From Datnioides undecimradiatus (lineage: Eukaryota; Chordata; Actinopteri; Lobotiformes; Datnioididae): a stretch of 64,000 nucleotides of DNA. A model generated the notes under the pieces. It searched no databases. It saw only the letters and a program-made list of their open reading frames with translations, and had not been told where the DNA came from. Within the stretch, counting starts at the first letter, position 1, and the number at the start of each line of letters is the position of its first letter. The DNA lies in contig WARS01000051.1 of assembly GCA_008933995.1 (NCBI GenBank), forward strand, positions 1 to 64,000. The letters run 5' to 3'. The position numbers were made by a program, and so were the translations under genes. Positions 47,116 to 57,876 of this stretch are shown here, piece after piece.

Positions 47116-47627
47116 GCAGCATGACAGCCACCTCTAAAACCACAATCAGTGCAGCGAGGCCGATGTTGAAGCAAACTTTGCCACCTGCAGGCTGCACCTG
47201 CAACAATCTTTGCATCATATGACTGTCTAATGGAAATACAGGCAGAGAAACACAAAACGAGCTGCTGGCTGAGGACCAAACTATCTGCGACAACTGGACA
47301 CACCCCATAATGATGAAGATGTGGCTGTATGCACACCAGGACAGCTACTGCTTCAATTATTGCTGTAGATTAGTTGGATGACGCATCGGCACAAAGCTGA
47401 TGACAATGCATTGCTGTTGAGTACTTAAAAGTACATATGTTATAGTAAATGCATGGTGACAGGGTCCATTTTTCTGCAGAATGAATACTATTTTTGGTAA
47501 ATATTGCCCCCATTACTTACCTACTATTACTCTAGGTAATGGAGTATTTCTACAGCGTGCTATTTTCCTGTACATGAAGGGTCTGAGTACTTTTTCCGCC
47601 ACTGACTGCTGATTGGTGCACCAGTGT

Positions 47628-47902
47628 TAAATGGTAAATGGCCTGCACTTATATAGCGCTTTTCTAGTCATGTGACCACTCAAAGCGCTTTACACTACAA
47701 GTTGACATTCACCCATTCACACCAAACGAAACAGAGGATTTCTAACCCATTCATACACCGATGACGCAGCATCGGGGGCAATTTGGGGTTCAGCGTCTTG
47801 CCCAAGGACACTTCAGCACGCAGCTCAGAGGAGCCGGGGATCGAACTGCCAATCCTTGGAGAGGTGGACGACCCGCTCTACCACTGAGCCACAGCTGCAC
47901 CC
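47628..47902 (-). mobile_element. tRNA-derived SINE, minus strand
   Basis: Read on the minus strand it starts GGGTGCAGCTGTGGCTCAG, with an A-box (TGGCTCAGTGGTAGAGCGG) and a B-box (GGCAGTTCGATCC). It continues through a body with TGTCCTTGGGCAAGACGCTG and ends with the AGCGCTATATAAGTGCAGG part. This is a pol III tRNA-like head and a body common in percomorph genomes. Partial relatives lie at 52135-52265 and 55035-55180. Confidence 0.8.
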
Positions 47903-48141
47903 TTTACTGTTTGCATCATCTTGGGTCCTTACCGGAGGAAAAGCGTAACAAAAGGCTCGGAACGTCACAGAACGTCACATTCGGCTTGTGTAGAGTTTAA
48001 TAATTCATCTTTGTATTGTTTTCTGTCGTTATTTTTCTTTTCTGTATCTCATTTGTCTGGTGCTCCTTGTGGCTGTGACACCAGTGTTTCTGAAAGCGTT
48101 AATGTCGTTGGTTTGAACAGCCCGTGAGACGAAAGAAACAC

Positions 48142-48151
48142 CCACCTTTTT
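48142..48151 (+). promoter_or_regulatory. Promoter motif CCACCTTTTT of receptor G
   Basis: Lies 71 bp before the ATG at 48213, the same spacing class as in A, B, C, H, I and J. Confidence 0.4.
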
Positions 48152-48212
48152 ATGTAGAGACCACTCAACCTGCAGCACGGTTCAGAGCTGCAGTCCCACG
48201 GCTCACATCACG

Positions 48213-49733
48213 ATGAACCTCTGTTTAATGACAGCTTTGCTCTGTGAGTATGTCTCCCAGCCTTTATCGGTTCAACAGCTGTTAATACAGCAACCCAACA
48301 CTGAAACGTACCAATTGCTCGTAAATAACATTTGCTTGGTTCCTGTTTATGGACAAGTATCATGTTGTTTGTTTCAGGCTGGAGCTCCGTGTCAGGGTCT
48401 GAGTTTCATGCTGTGGAGGTTCAGCCTGGGGAAGAAGTCACACTGCTGTGCTCCAACTTTACCAGTTTTCCCTCAAACGTATTCTGGTTCAAACTGGCCG
48501 ACAGACTCAACATCAGCTGCATCTCCTCTATGGTCAGCTCTGATGGAAACACAACGTACTGTGACGGATTTCAGGACAGCAGATTTAGTATGACATCCAA
48601 CATGACCACCCTCTTTCTCAGGATCAAACACGTGGACTTATCTGACACTGGACTGTATTTCTGTGGATCTCGCTCTGATCATAAGCCTGTAATTGTCAGT
48701 GCAACATTTTTAAAGGTTCAAGGTAAGAGGGCTGTGAAGTTTTGAAGTAATCACTAGCAATGTAGGAACTGTGATGTATTTCTAACGGCACACAACAGAT
48801 AAAATTATAGATTTAGTATTTGTCTCGATGAAATGTCTTTCACTTCTTTTCCTTTCGGCTGTTCCCTTCAGGGGTCGCCCCAGCAAACCATCTTCTTCCA
48901 CCTCGCCCTGTCCCCTGTATCCTCTTCCCTCACACCAGAAACGTCTTTCACTGTGACACTAATAACAAAGACAGACTTGCAACTTTAAATATGTGTTAAT
49001 GCACCAAAGGTAAAGTTCCCCACACAGTCTGATTTCAGAAATAATATCTCCTGCAGAAAGCACTCATGGAACAACAAGTTGGATCCTGGGCGCCGCGGCT
49101 GCTTTCATCATCGTTGTAATCACATGTGTGGCTGTGACAACCGTCAAACTTCAGACAGGTGCTTGATTTAAAGTTCTCTAACGACAGCGAACAATGCCAA
49201 AGCAAAAACCTCAGTGCTTTTGAAAAATGACGTGTTGTTTCTCTCTTTCAGCGGCTAATGAAGAACGGGATCTGCATCGTCGCAAGGTAAAATCAGAATA
49301 ATCTTAAATTTAGACTGATTCATACTTTTTTTAACAGTCGACTAAACCTTGATGTCCAATCAGGAGCAGCGTTTTGTCGACTGTGCAGGACAAAAGGATT
49401 TTACACGCTGTAGTTTTAATTAATGGTAGAAATATCAGGTACGCGCCCCGACAAGTCGACTAATGGCTCGGTCTGACGGTTACCAGGCGACGAGGAGTAT
49501 CTTTAGTCAGGAGCCATTTTGTTGTGGAACAGTGAATGATTGGATCTCTTCAGCTGTGTAAGATGTGTGACTGTCAGATACTTTATTTACAGACTCTGGA
49601 CTCTGACGAGCTGAAGGATGAAGCCCCGAGTTTGTATTTATCAGCGGTGAGAAGCAGGAGGCCTGTGTCCGAGAGAGAAGTGGAGGCTCTTGTGGTTTAT
49701 GCCGCCAGCCGTCAGACTCGAAGAGCTCACTGA
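48213..49733 (+). CDS. Receptor G: single-V type I membrane receptor without canonical ITIM (217 aa)
   Basis: Exons 48213-48243, 48378-48722, 49057-49158, 49252-49286 and 49593-49733 sum to 654 nt in frame. The signal exon encodes MNLCLMTALL. V domain residues 11-125 run WSSVSGSEFHAVEV...VTLLCSN, VFWFKLADRL, DTGLYFCG, with an extra Cys pair (NISCISS and TYCDGF). The membrane span (WILGAAAAFIIVVITCVAV) is uncharged. There is no stalk exon. The tail has tyrosines in SLYLSA and LVVYAAS, neither a strict ITIM, unlike H, I and J. The V exon with its borders is nearly identical to that of H, but the rest is not. Probably a cell-surface immune receptor (inferred). Confidence 0.88.
48838..48955 (+). 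repeat. Interspersed repeat fragment in intron of G
   Basis: TTTCCTTTCGGCTGTTCCCTT followed by CAGGGGTCGCC resembles a very common fish interspersed repeat tail. It sits inside the V-to-membrane intron. Confidence 0.5.
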
Positions 49734-50900
49734 ACTGCAGCTAATGCTTAAGCCAGTCTGCATCGCTTTGTCAGCAGAATCCAGTTTTCAGATGGAATCA
49801 ATGTATTAATAAAACACGTGCAACCATTTTGCTAGTGCTGCAGTTAAATTCCCGCCTGCTGATCGGTGTTCGGTGGAGCAGGAGCCACAGAGAACACCGT
49901 CTGCAGCGCTGCTGCCTGCAGCAGTGCGCATGTGAGTGAGGTTCCCATCGCTTGTCATGACAGGAAGACACAGCGCAGTGTGGTCAGAGCATGGCTGAGG
50001 TGAAAACAATAAGACCTGTTCACTCCAGCAGCTCCGTGAGAATAAAGTCTGACATGAAGCAGTGAACACTTTCTTCATGCAGTCCAGTAATCAGTGTAAC
50101 ACCTGGACCGTTTGATTATGATGCGTGATGTTGCAGTAAGTCATGAATTAATAAAAATACACTTATAACAAACTGTGACTCTGATCTGTATCTACTGCTG
50201 CCCATTGTTGCACAGTTATCAGTGAGCTTGCTTTATCATCACTGAGTCAGGGGAAGCTCGGCCTTCAGCTCTCTGCATCATTGCCACACACAGCCAAGGC
50301 CCTCGTGTTCACGCAGGATCAACACACTTTATAAAGTCAAGATGTACCTCTGTCAGTAGAACAATCAACTGAGAACATATTGTTGGTGGTTAATCACTGT
50401 CAAACTGTGTCTCTGCTTCCCTGATCACAGGTCACACCTAACAGACTCCACTCACGCACACACACTCATATTGCCTTTATTGTGGAAAGATGTCTCTTGC
50501 AAGGTGACGCTTGCACCGTCTCATGCCACAGCAGCTTAGGGCTGCACATTTATAAAGCTACCCACAATACAGACATGCTATCTTTTATGAATAAATGAGA
50601 GACAGATGTGACTTATATATACATACATACATATGCAAACATGTTTCCAATAAATATAAATGAATGAACAATATCACAATGATTTACCATGTATGGTATT
50701 ATTATAGGTGCTATGGTTTTTTCCTGTGGGGAGTGAATATGACACGACAAATGTTCTGATGTGGACGCAGACATGAACATGACAGACTGCACTTCCACAA
50801 ATTCTACAGACTTGTACACACCAGACTTCTTTTCGTAATATTAAATATGCCCTGTCGCATTAATTCTCATGACAGCATTTCTTCTGTGGGTCTGAGCAGC
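49734..50900. other. Intergenic between G and H
   Basis: 3' flank of G with the receptor-flank words (CACAGCGCAGTGTGGTCAGAGC near 49968; CTGCCCATTGTTGCACAG near 50200). No gene supported. Confidence 0.5.
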
Positions 50901-50910
50901 CGGATAGACC

Positions 50911-50920
50911 CCACCTCTTT
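50911..50920 (+). promoter_or_regulatory. Promoter motif CCACCTCTTT of receptor H
   Basis: Lies 64 bp before the ATG at 50975. Confidence 0.45.
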
Positions 50921-50974
50921 TACTGGAGCACAGTTCAGCCATTTCAGCTGTGCACTCACACAGTACGCACAACG

Positions 50975-52100
50975 ATGAACCTCGCCTTGACAACAGCTTT
51001 ACTCTGTACCTTCAGTAAGTACACCTATGCTGATGATTTACTCATTATGATTGTCAGTTTTCCTTCAGTAACCTGGCTACAGACTGTTCTGTAGTAACAG
51101 CGTCTCTTTCTTGTTCATGTCCTGTTCAGTTACATGTTTATGGACAAGTATCATGTTGTTTGTTTCAGGCTGGAGCTCTGTGTCAGGGTCTGAGTTTCAC
51201 GCTGTGGAGGTTCAGCCTGGGGAAGAAGTCACACTGCTGTGCTCCAACTTTACCAGTTTTCCCTCAAACGTATTCTGGTTCAAACTGGCCGACAGACTCA
51301 ACATCAGCTGCATCTCCTCTATGGTCACCTCTGATGGAAACACAACGTACTGTGACGGATTTCAGGACAGCAGATTTAGTATGACATCCAACATGACCAC
51401 CCTCTTTCTCAGGATCAAACACGTGGACTTATCTGACACTGGACTGTATTTCTGTGGATCTCGCGCTGATCATAAGCCTGTAATTGTCAGTGCAACATTT
51501 TTAAAGGTTCAAGGTAAGAGGGCTGTTTATTTTCTGCCTTTTGTTTGGAAAGAAGCAGATATTTATACCCTGTCAATATAAGGCTTAAGCTTTTATACCA
51601 TGCAAACATTTCACAATATGTCTCATAGGAGCGTTTGATATGAGTGTGAGTAAGCTGATGATTGGGATCCTGGGTGCTCTGGTTATTTTCCTGGCCCTGG
51701 TCGTCACTCTTCTGGTTGTCAGAATCAGGAAACGTCAATCAGGTACTGATCATTATTGAAGTTGATGAAAAGTCCATCAGTTCTTCAAATAAAAGTCTTG
51801 ACAGCAACATTCTTGAACAAGAACTGACCCGGTGCTGTGGTTCTGTCGCTTAGCTCATAACGACGAACAGAATCAGCAACACAGCGAGGTAAGCATGGTG
51901 TGACAGTAGACTGGTCAAAGTTTGGCTCAAGATCCACGTGAGATGAAGAGCGTTCATGTGAGTGTGTTCGTTTGCAGAACCTGGACTCTCGTGATCTGAA
52001 CTACGCTGCCCTGACTTTCCGTGCAAAAGCAAAACACAGCAGGAGGTCTTCGTCAGAGAACCAGCAGGGGTCCGATGTCGTGTATGCAGCCACCAGATAA
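50975..52100 (+). CDS. Receptor H: single-V receptor with ITIM (218 aa)
   Basis: Exons 50975-51014, 51169-51513, 51629-51742, 51854-51888 and 51978-52100 sum to 657 nt in frame. Signal MNLALTTALLCTF. V residues 14-128 are the same as G except S to T (MVTSDG) and S to A (SRADH). The membrane span (LMIGILGALVIFLALVVTLLVV) is followed by RIRKRQS. The tail has LNYAAL (canonical ITIM) and DVVYAAT at the C-terminus. The small exon (HNDEQNQQHSE) and phases match B. Expected to be inhibitory through SH2 phosphatases; this is inferred from the motif. Confidence 0.9.
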
Positions 52101-52134
52101 ACGGACTGTGCTGAGGACTGCGGCTTCCTAGTCT

Positions 52135-52265
52135 TCTGACCGCTCAAAGCTCTTTTACACTATCAGTCTTTCTCATTCATGCGCCCACGGAGTGACCAAT
52201 TGGGGTTGGACAGTTCGTGATGTCGGGATCAAACTGCCAATCTTCTGGCCGGTGTACGGCGAAGC
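52135..52265 (-). mobile_element. Partial SINE (same family as 47628)
   Basis: Shares GACCGCTCAAAGC..TTTACACTA and GGGATCAAACTGCCAATC with the full copy; the tRNA-like A-box end is missing. Confidence 0.55.
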
Positions 52266-52269
52266 AGAC

Positions 52270-53880
52270 GTGTGTAAGTAACATCTGGAAAAGCAGCTGT
52301 GACTGTTCTCTTCTAGTGAAAAATGAGAAAGGGAAGAAGTGAATCAGTGCCGACTTTTCTGCAAACTAGTCAAAGTCATCAGCTACATCCATAATGTTAG
52401 CTAGATATGCAAAGATGTAGGGGAACATACAAATAAAGGTTAAGCTGACGGTCTGTAAGCTGATGCCTGAATAAATATGCATTTGTCATCGTGTTTGTGG
52501 TAATAAACGACATCTCAAACACACCGGGACTGTTCTGCCATTGTGATCTATTCTCTCTCCAATGTGTCATTTTCACGCTGCAAGTCAGAGTCACAGAGCA
52601 GCACGAGGGCACCGTGCAGCAGCAAGGGCGACTGAGGACACAGCTGCAGAGTGGTCGCAGTAGCGTTGTTCGCTATTGATTATTCTGGTTATGAGAATGA
52701 CTGTGTCGTCTTGTAAGATGGCTTAAAATGGTATAAAAGTCATATCACAGCCGAGTCTGAGTTAGATCCATGGTTGTAAATATGTTAGACAGAGCAGAGG
52801 ACAGAGGTCACTGTCATAATATGATGTCGGCGGGTGTGAAAGTGGACAGACTTGTGGTTTGGCTTCTCATCTTCATCTTTTGATCTGCAAATACTGCGAG
52901 ATGTTTACTGGGAGCTCCTCGTGGTAGCGTTTGTGTTTAACTCTGTGCTTGGTACTTTACAAATAAATCATCGTGCGGTCGCGTTCACTACAGGAGAAAA
53001 ATTAGAAATGATTCATTAAGATTTTCCGATTTCATGTTTATTTTTTGTGCTAAGTATGAGCGACGAAGTAGACATAAAAATAAATATGACGTTTCCTCGC
53101 CATGTTGAAGGGCATCTGCATTCTCTCATTTCTGCAAGAGGGAGGATCGGGAACCTAGGGAGGTATTTCTGAGGAGCTAGGAGTGAGGAAACAAGAGTGC
53201 ATCCTTCACAGAAGCCCTCCCTGGTCGGTTGTTCTGATTAGATGCTGACTGGACTGATCTGACGCTTCAAAACATCAGATTCTGATTCAACATCTATTCA
53301 AAATTGTTGTGGATCATAGATGCGATTAAAGAAACGGCCCACATCAACAACTGTCTTCATTTTTTTCAGAAAGCTCTCCATTCTAATGATTTTTATCTGT
53401 GATTTCCTCATTCCTCTTTCATTGTGGGAGTAAAGCGAGAGAGGATCTGTCCATCATAGAGAGAAACATTTAGCCTAATAAATCATTTCCACTGCTGAAA
53501 ACACTAATAACTGAATTAACTTAACTGAGTGTATCCGCTGTCTCAGAGGAGGCTTGTTTGATGTTAGACGGGGGTGTGCAGCAGGAGGACCTAGCGTGGC
53601 ACACAGCGCTTGTCTTACAGGAAGAGACAGCACAGTGTGGTCCGAGCACAACTGAGAGGAAAACCACCATGACGCCTGCAAACTCAAAGCTTTGTGAGAG
53701 TCAAGTCACAAATCGAGCCGTGAAAAAGAACTTCTCAGCACTTCAACTGTGCTATCAAATCATGCATGAGTGGATTAAAACTAAAATGGATTTTAAAAAA
53801 TCATTCATAGTCATGTTTGTCATAATAAATTCACGAGTTCCACCTGAGCCTTGTTGCATTGTGGTGGCAAACAGCACTGT
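52270..53880. other. Intergenic; no gene recognised
   Basis: 53540-53660 carries the receptor 3'-flank word (CAGCACAGTGTGGTCCGAGC), suggesting a lost unit. Nothing else recognised. Confidence 0.4.
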
Positions 53881-53886
53881 CTGTAC

Positions 53887-53995
53887 TGCGATGTGTATCT
53901 ATATCTGTATCTACACCTGCATCACCATCTGTATCTGTTCCTATATCTGTATTTGTATCTGTATCTGTATCTGTGTCTGTGTCTGTATCTGCTTC
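53887..53995 (+). repeat. Hexamer-type repeat (TGTATC)n
   Basis: Degenerate TGTATC/TGTGTC units give long artificial open frames in several phases. Confidence 0.85.
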
Positions 53996-53999
53996 TTGT

Positions 54000-55030
54000 C
54001 TGAGGTCTCAGCAACAGGAAGTTTGGCCTTCAGTTCTCTGCACCGTAACCACAGGCAACAAAGGCCTTCGTGTTTCTAGACAACAGCAAGGTGTACGTAA
54101 GGACCCACTGAACGTGAAGATACAATATATTATACTTGATGAGGTAAATCAGTCCCCGCTTAAACTCACACCAAACAAAACTTGTGAAAAGATACACGAA
54201 GCAGCGTGACAGTTGCCACCCTTCATGTAAAACTGTTCACCCCGCTGCAGACGCTTGAAGACGGGACAGATGATCATCATCAAAGGTGTTTGCAGCAACA
54301 TGATGGGTTTGAGGATGAAAACCATTTATACGCAGCTTTTTATTTTTCTTGGTAGCTCTTCCATAGATCCCCCTTTTGAACTGAAAGGCCTGCGTGTCTT
54401 CCTCGCTAGATGAACTGGTGAAAACTCAGAAAACAACTGGAACGTTTCCTGCTGATGTCGATGGCCAAATGGATGTTACCAAGGCCTGAAGCCACTCAAA
54501 GCAGAGTGTTGAGTGTGGCCCAACCAGAGAGGCTCAGGAAGTAACTGAAGCTAAACTAGAAGAAGCCAATTTGCTTCCCCATCTGCACAATGAGTGAAAG
54601 GTAAGAGTTTATGTTGAACGATATTTTCCCTATTAGCAGTGAAAACAGCCTGAATAACACCAATTCATAACACGTTTGAGGATTTTTAATGTTGCAGCTG
54701 GTTGACTTTTGACTAGATTACATACCTATGCTTTGTCAACTTATCACATGCTTAAAACTGGTCACAGGTTTTCAGCGCCGAGTCTCGCACCACGATGATT
54801 GGCTTTCAGCCACATGCTATTTTTGCACCAGTTTCACAAGAAACAACCAAAAACAGCCGATCATAATTACGTCAGCAGGTCTTGTTGTCTGCACGTCACT
54901 TCAGTTGGTGCTGACAGATGTTTCGAACTGTCTGAGGCATCGAGCTGCAGCACAGACTGGACATTTGAAGTGTCATTGAATTACAGTGGACTGCACCACA
55001 TTAGCTCACATGCACACTGTTGCACCGGAG
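54000..55030. other. Intergenic; possible receptor tail relict
   Basis: 54000-54080 matches receptor 3'-flank words (GGCCTTCAGTTCTCTGCACC). GGCTCAGGAAGTAACTG near 54529 matches the sequence just after the stop of J. No coding exon remains. Confidence 0.35.
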
Positions 55031-55034
55031 TGAG

Positions 55035-55180
55035 AAGCTGCACTAGGTATACGTGCAATTTGAGGTTCAGTGTCTTACCCAATGACTTTCGGCATGCAGG
55101 CTCCAGGAGCCGGTGATCAAACTGCCCATTCCATCTGGTAGGCGGACAACCGCTCTACCTCCGGCCACAGCCGCCCCCTT
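55035..55180 (-). mobile_element. Partial SINE (same family as 47628)
   Basis: Shares GAGGTTCAGTGTCTTACCCAA, GAGCCGGTGATCAAACTGCC and ACCGCTCTACC..CCACAGC with the full copy, so the tRNA-like end is kept and the tail end is lost. Confidence 0.65.
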
Positions 55181-55489
55181 CACCTTAAGAAGTGCATCAT
55201 CATAAATTTTGACATCTAAATTACATTTCCTGATCCCTCTAAGTCCATCTCATCTAAGATGGTGAGAAGATCTGTGTTCAACACAGCAGACAGTGGCAGA
55301 GCTACAGCAGGTGCTGGTTCATCTACCACACCTGGCTTCAGCCAGTTTTAAACCTACCCATCTTTGGTAGATATGAACGTGATGGGTTTACACTATATCG
55401 TGCTGTGAACGTCTTGAGTTTGGCTGTAAGCTTTGATGCTTTGGGCTTTTTGATTTTTTTTTTATTCAAGAGGCGGTATGAAAAACACT

Positions 55490-55499
55490 CCACCTCTTT
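55490..55499 (+). promoter_or_regulatory. Promoter motif CCACCTCTTT of receptor I
   Basis: Lies 71 bp before the ATG at 55561. Confidence 0.45.
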
Positions 55500-55560
55500 T
55501 CACCACCACCACATGGGTTACTTGATATAAAGCACAATGAGAGACACAATCTGACACAGA

Positions 55561-56710
55561 ATGAGGAACTTCGTCGTCATACCTTCACTTCTCTGCAGCC
55601 TCAGTAAGTACTTTCACTGATTACTATTAATAAAATCACATGAAGACATTCCAGTTTCAGTCAATGATGAGGATCCCTGCTGTTTGCTTCAGGCTGGGTG
55701 TCCGTCTCAGCGTTTGAGTCTCAGGTTGTGGAGGTCCAGTATGGTGAGAACGTCACACTGCTGTGCTCCAACTTTTCAAGTGCTCCCGCTCAGATAATCT
55801 GGTTCAAGCTGGTTAACAGAAGTCAGATCAGCTGTGTCTCCAGTATCTTCAAGCCCCATGAACCTGCCAACCCATGTCAAGGATATCAAAACGAAAAATT
55901 TGGAATGAGTTCCAACCTCTCCACTGTCTTTCTCCACATCAGACAAGTGAATATGTCTGACTCTGGACTTTATTTCTGTGGATGTTACATTTCCAGAAAC
56001 CCACTTTTTGTCACTGCAGCATATCTGGAGGTTCAAGGTAAGACTGATGTAAACTTTGGTCTGTCCTTCGATTGATGTGGCCTCTTTGGTCCGTGTGAAC
56101 TTAAGTGAACTTAACACTTCGTTCTGGTAAACTTCATAACACATTCATCAGATTATTCATCCAGTCATTTCAGTTCTAGTTCTTTCCTGTTCCAAAATCT
56201 TCTCCATCCATTCTCCTGTAGATGTGTTTAATGGAAAAACAAACCAGATAACATTCATCTTGGCCGGCGTGACTGTTTTCCTCGTTATGGTTGTCATTTG
56301 TCAGGCTGTTCGAATCAAAAAGCTTCAGAAAGGTAATCTGATTTATTTTTGTTGTATTTTTTGACGTTGTACCTGTATGACAGACAAATCCACAATTTCC
56401 TGTTTCACAAAATTCCTTATTGGCACTAGAAACTGTCAACTTATCAGACTTACTGTTTCTTTCATTCAGCTCGCGCTGAAGGAGAGTGTCCGCAACCGAC
56501 AGAGGTGACGTTAAGGATTACGTTTCATTTTTTTGTGTCTACCTCAGCACATTTGTCACTTGAGAGATGAATGACTGAAAATACTTTGGTTCACAGATTC
56601 AGATGGACTCCGATGAGCTGAACTACGCAGTTGTGTCTTTTAAACCCAAAACAAAAAGAAACCACAGGTCTGCACCAGAGGAACCAAATGTTAGTTACAC
56701 TCACAATTAG
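55561..56710 (+). CDS. Receptor I: single-V receptor with ITIM (215 aa)
   Basis: Exons 55561-55603, 55693-56037, 56222-56332, 56470-56504 and 56597-56710 sum to 648 nt in frame. Signal MRNFVVIPSLLCSL. The V domain runs WVSVSAFESQVVEVQ, VTLLCSN, IIWFKLVNRSQISC, PCQGY, DSGLYFCGCY, with the canonical cysteines, the extra pair and one further Cys after YFCG. The membrane span (FILAGVTVFLVMVVIC) has Gln and Ala, then VRIKKLQK. The tail has ELNYAVV (ITIM) and a terminal VSYTHN. It shares exon layout with G and H but is clearly diverged. Surface receptor, probably inhibitory (inferred). Confidence 0.9.
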
Positions 56711-56719
56711 ATAGACTCA

Positions 56720-57810
56720 GGAAACACCTGGACCAATTCTTAATACATCAGTGTTTCAGCGAGGATCACTTTCACCTATCACCACAGAGTCAAAGTTACT
56801 CTCAACACTGTCAAACAGATTCATGCAAAATGTACAATATTGTCAGCTTCAGCCTGAAATTTCAATCTGAGTGAGAGGAAATGTGATATTGACGATTGTC
56901 CAGATGGTGACAGTCAGTTGGAGCTCTGCACTACTGCAGTTTTCTGTGTATGTGTGTATGCATAGAAGCTTTTGAGCGCATTACAGTCGGGTGCACTGGT
57001 GTCGCAGCTGTAGCTGTGTCACGAGAGGTGTCACACTCTAAGACTTGTAAAAGGATGCCGCTGTATCGCATCTGAAAGCACTCATCAACCCTTCCTGATA
57101 GCTGCCAGTCACGTGCAGATCTCTTTCACACACACACACACAGGGCTGTTCTCTGTGGATTTCACATAACAACATAGTCATTGTATGTATTTGTAATTCA
57201 TCTTGGATTAAATGTTACTGTATTTTCACCTTCTTTTAAAAAGTCAGTATAATAAACCAATCCAACAACTTCCTCTTCACCAGACATTTTAATACGCATC
57301 TTAACTTATTACTGAGGCTGCAGGTTGCAGTGGTGTTCAACTGGACTGCCACGATATTGTGTATACAGCCTGTATACATACACGCCGATGTTCACGCAAC
57401 AGTGAAGTGTTTTGTTGTGACTTTATAGTGTTGATATCGCTGGAAGTCACGTACAGGCCCAATGGTCGCTCTCCTTTACGCTCAGTTTTTGTGACCAACA
57501 GCTCCTGAGGGCAATCCGTGGCTCTTCAGCTGCTAAAAGCTCCACTACGTTCACCTGTAACCAACTCCCTCGCCTTGTATGTCTGCGCTTTTAAACTCCC
57601 GTCACCCTTTGAAAGCAGCAACTTCAAACCAAAGGCAAATTTCATTGTTCTTACAGAAACAGTTTGGGACGGTTGATTTCAAAATACATTCGGTTTAATT
57701 TTCAAACGACGCAGGCTAAAGACTACCTCTGTGGTCCACAAAGGGCTGTAGCTCAGGTTGGTGGTCGGAAGTAATGTAGCCTGCTTGGCAAAGATTAAAC
57801 TGAGAGATGA
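56720..57810. other. Intergenic between I and J
   Basis: Short CA run near 57130. No gene or clear repeat recognised. Confidence 0.5.
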
Positions 57811-57821
57811 ACATGAAACTC

Positions 57822-57832
57822 CCCGCCTCTTT
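57822..57832 (+). promoter_or_regulatory. Promoter motif variant CCCGCCTCTTT of receptor J
   Basis: Lies 45 bp before the ATG at 57877; a variant of the CCACCTCTTT word. Confidence 0.35.
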
Positions 57833-57876
57833 CCAATAAGATCCGCTGTACAAGCGCTCGGTGATGACACGCAACA

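Noticed and set aside
47016..47336. Minus-strand frame rich in His-Thr
   Set aside because: Driven by the (GT)n microsatellite.
53558..54079. 173-codon plus-strand frame with repeated ICICICVCV
   Set aside because: Produced by the (TGTATC)n repeat, which is open in several frames. It has no domain or splice context.
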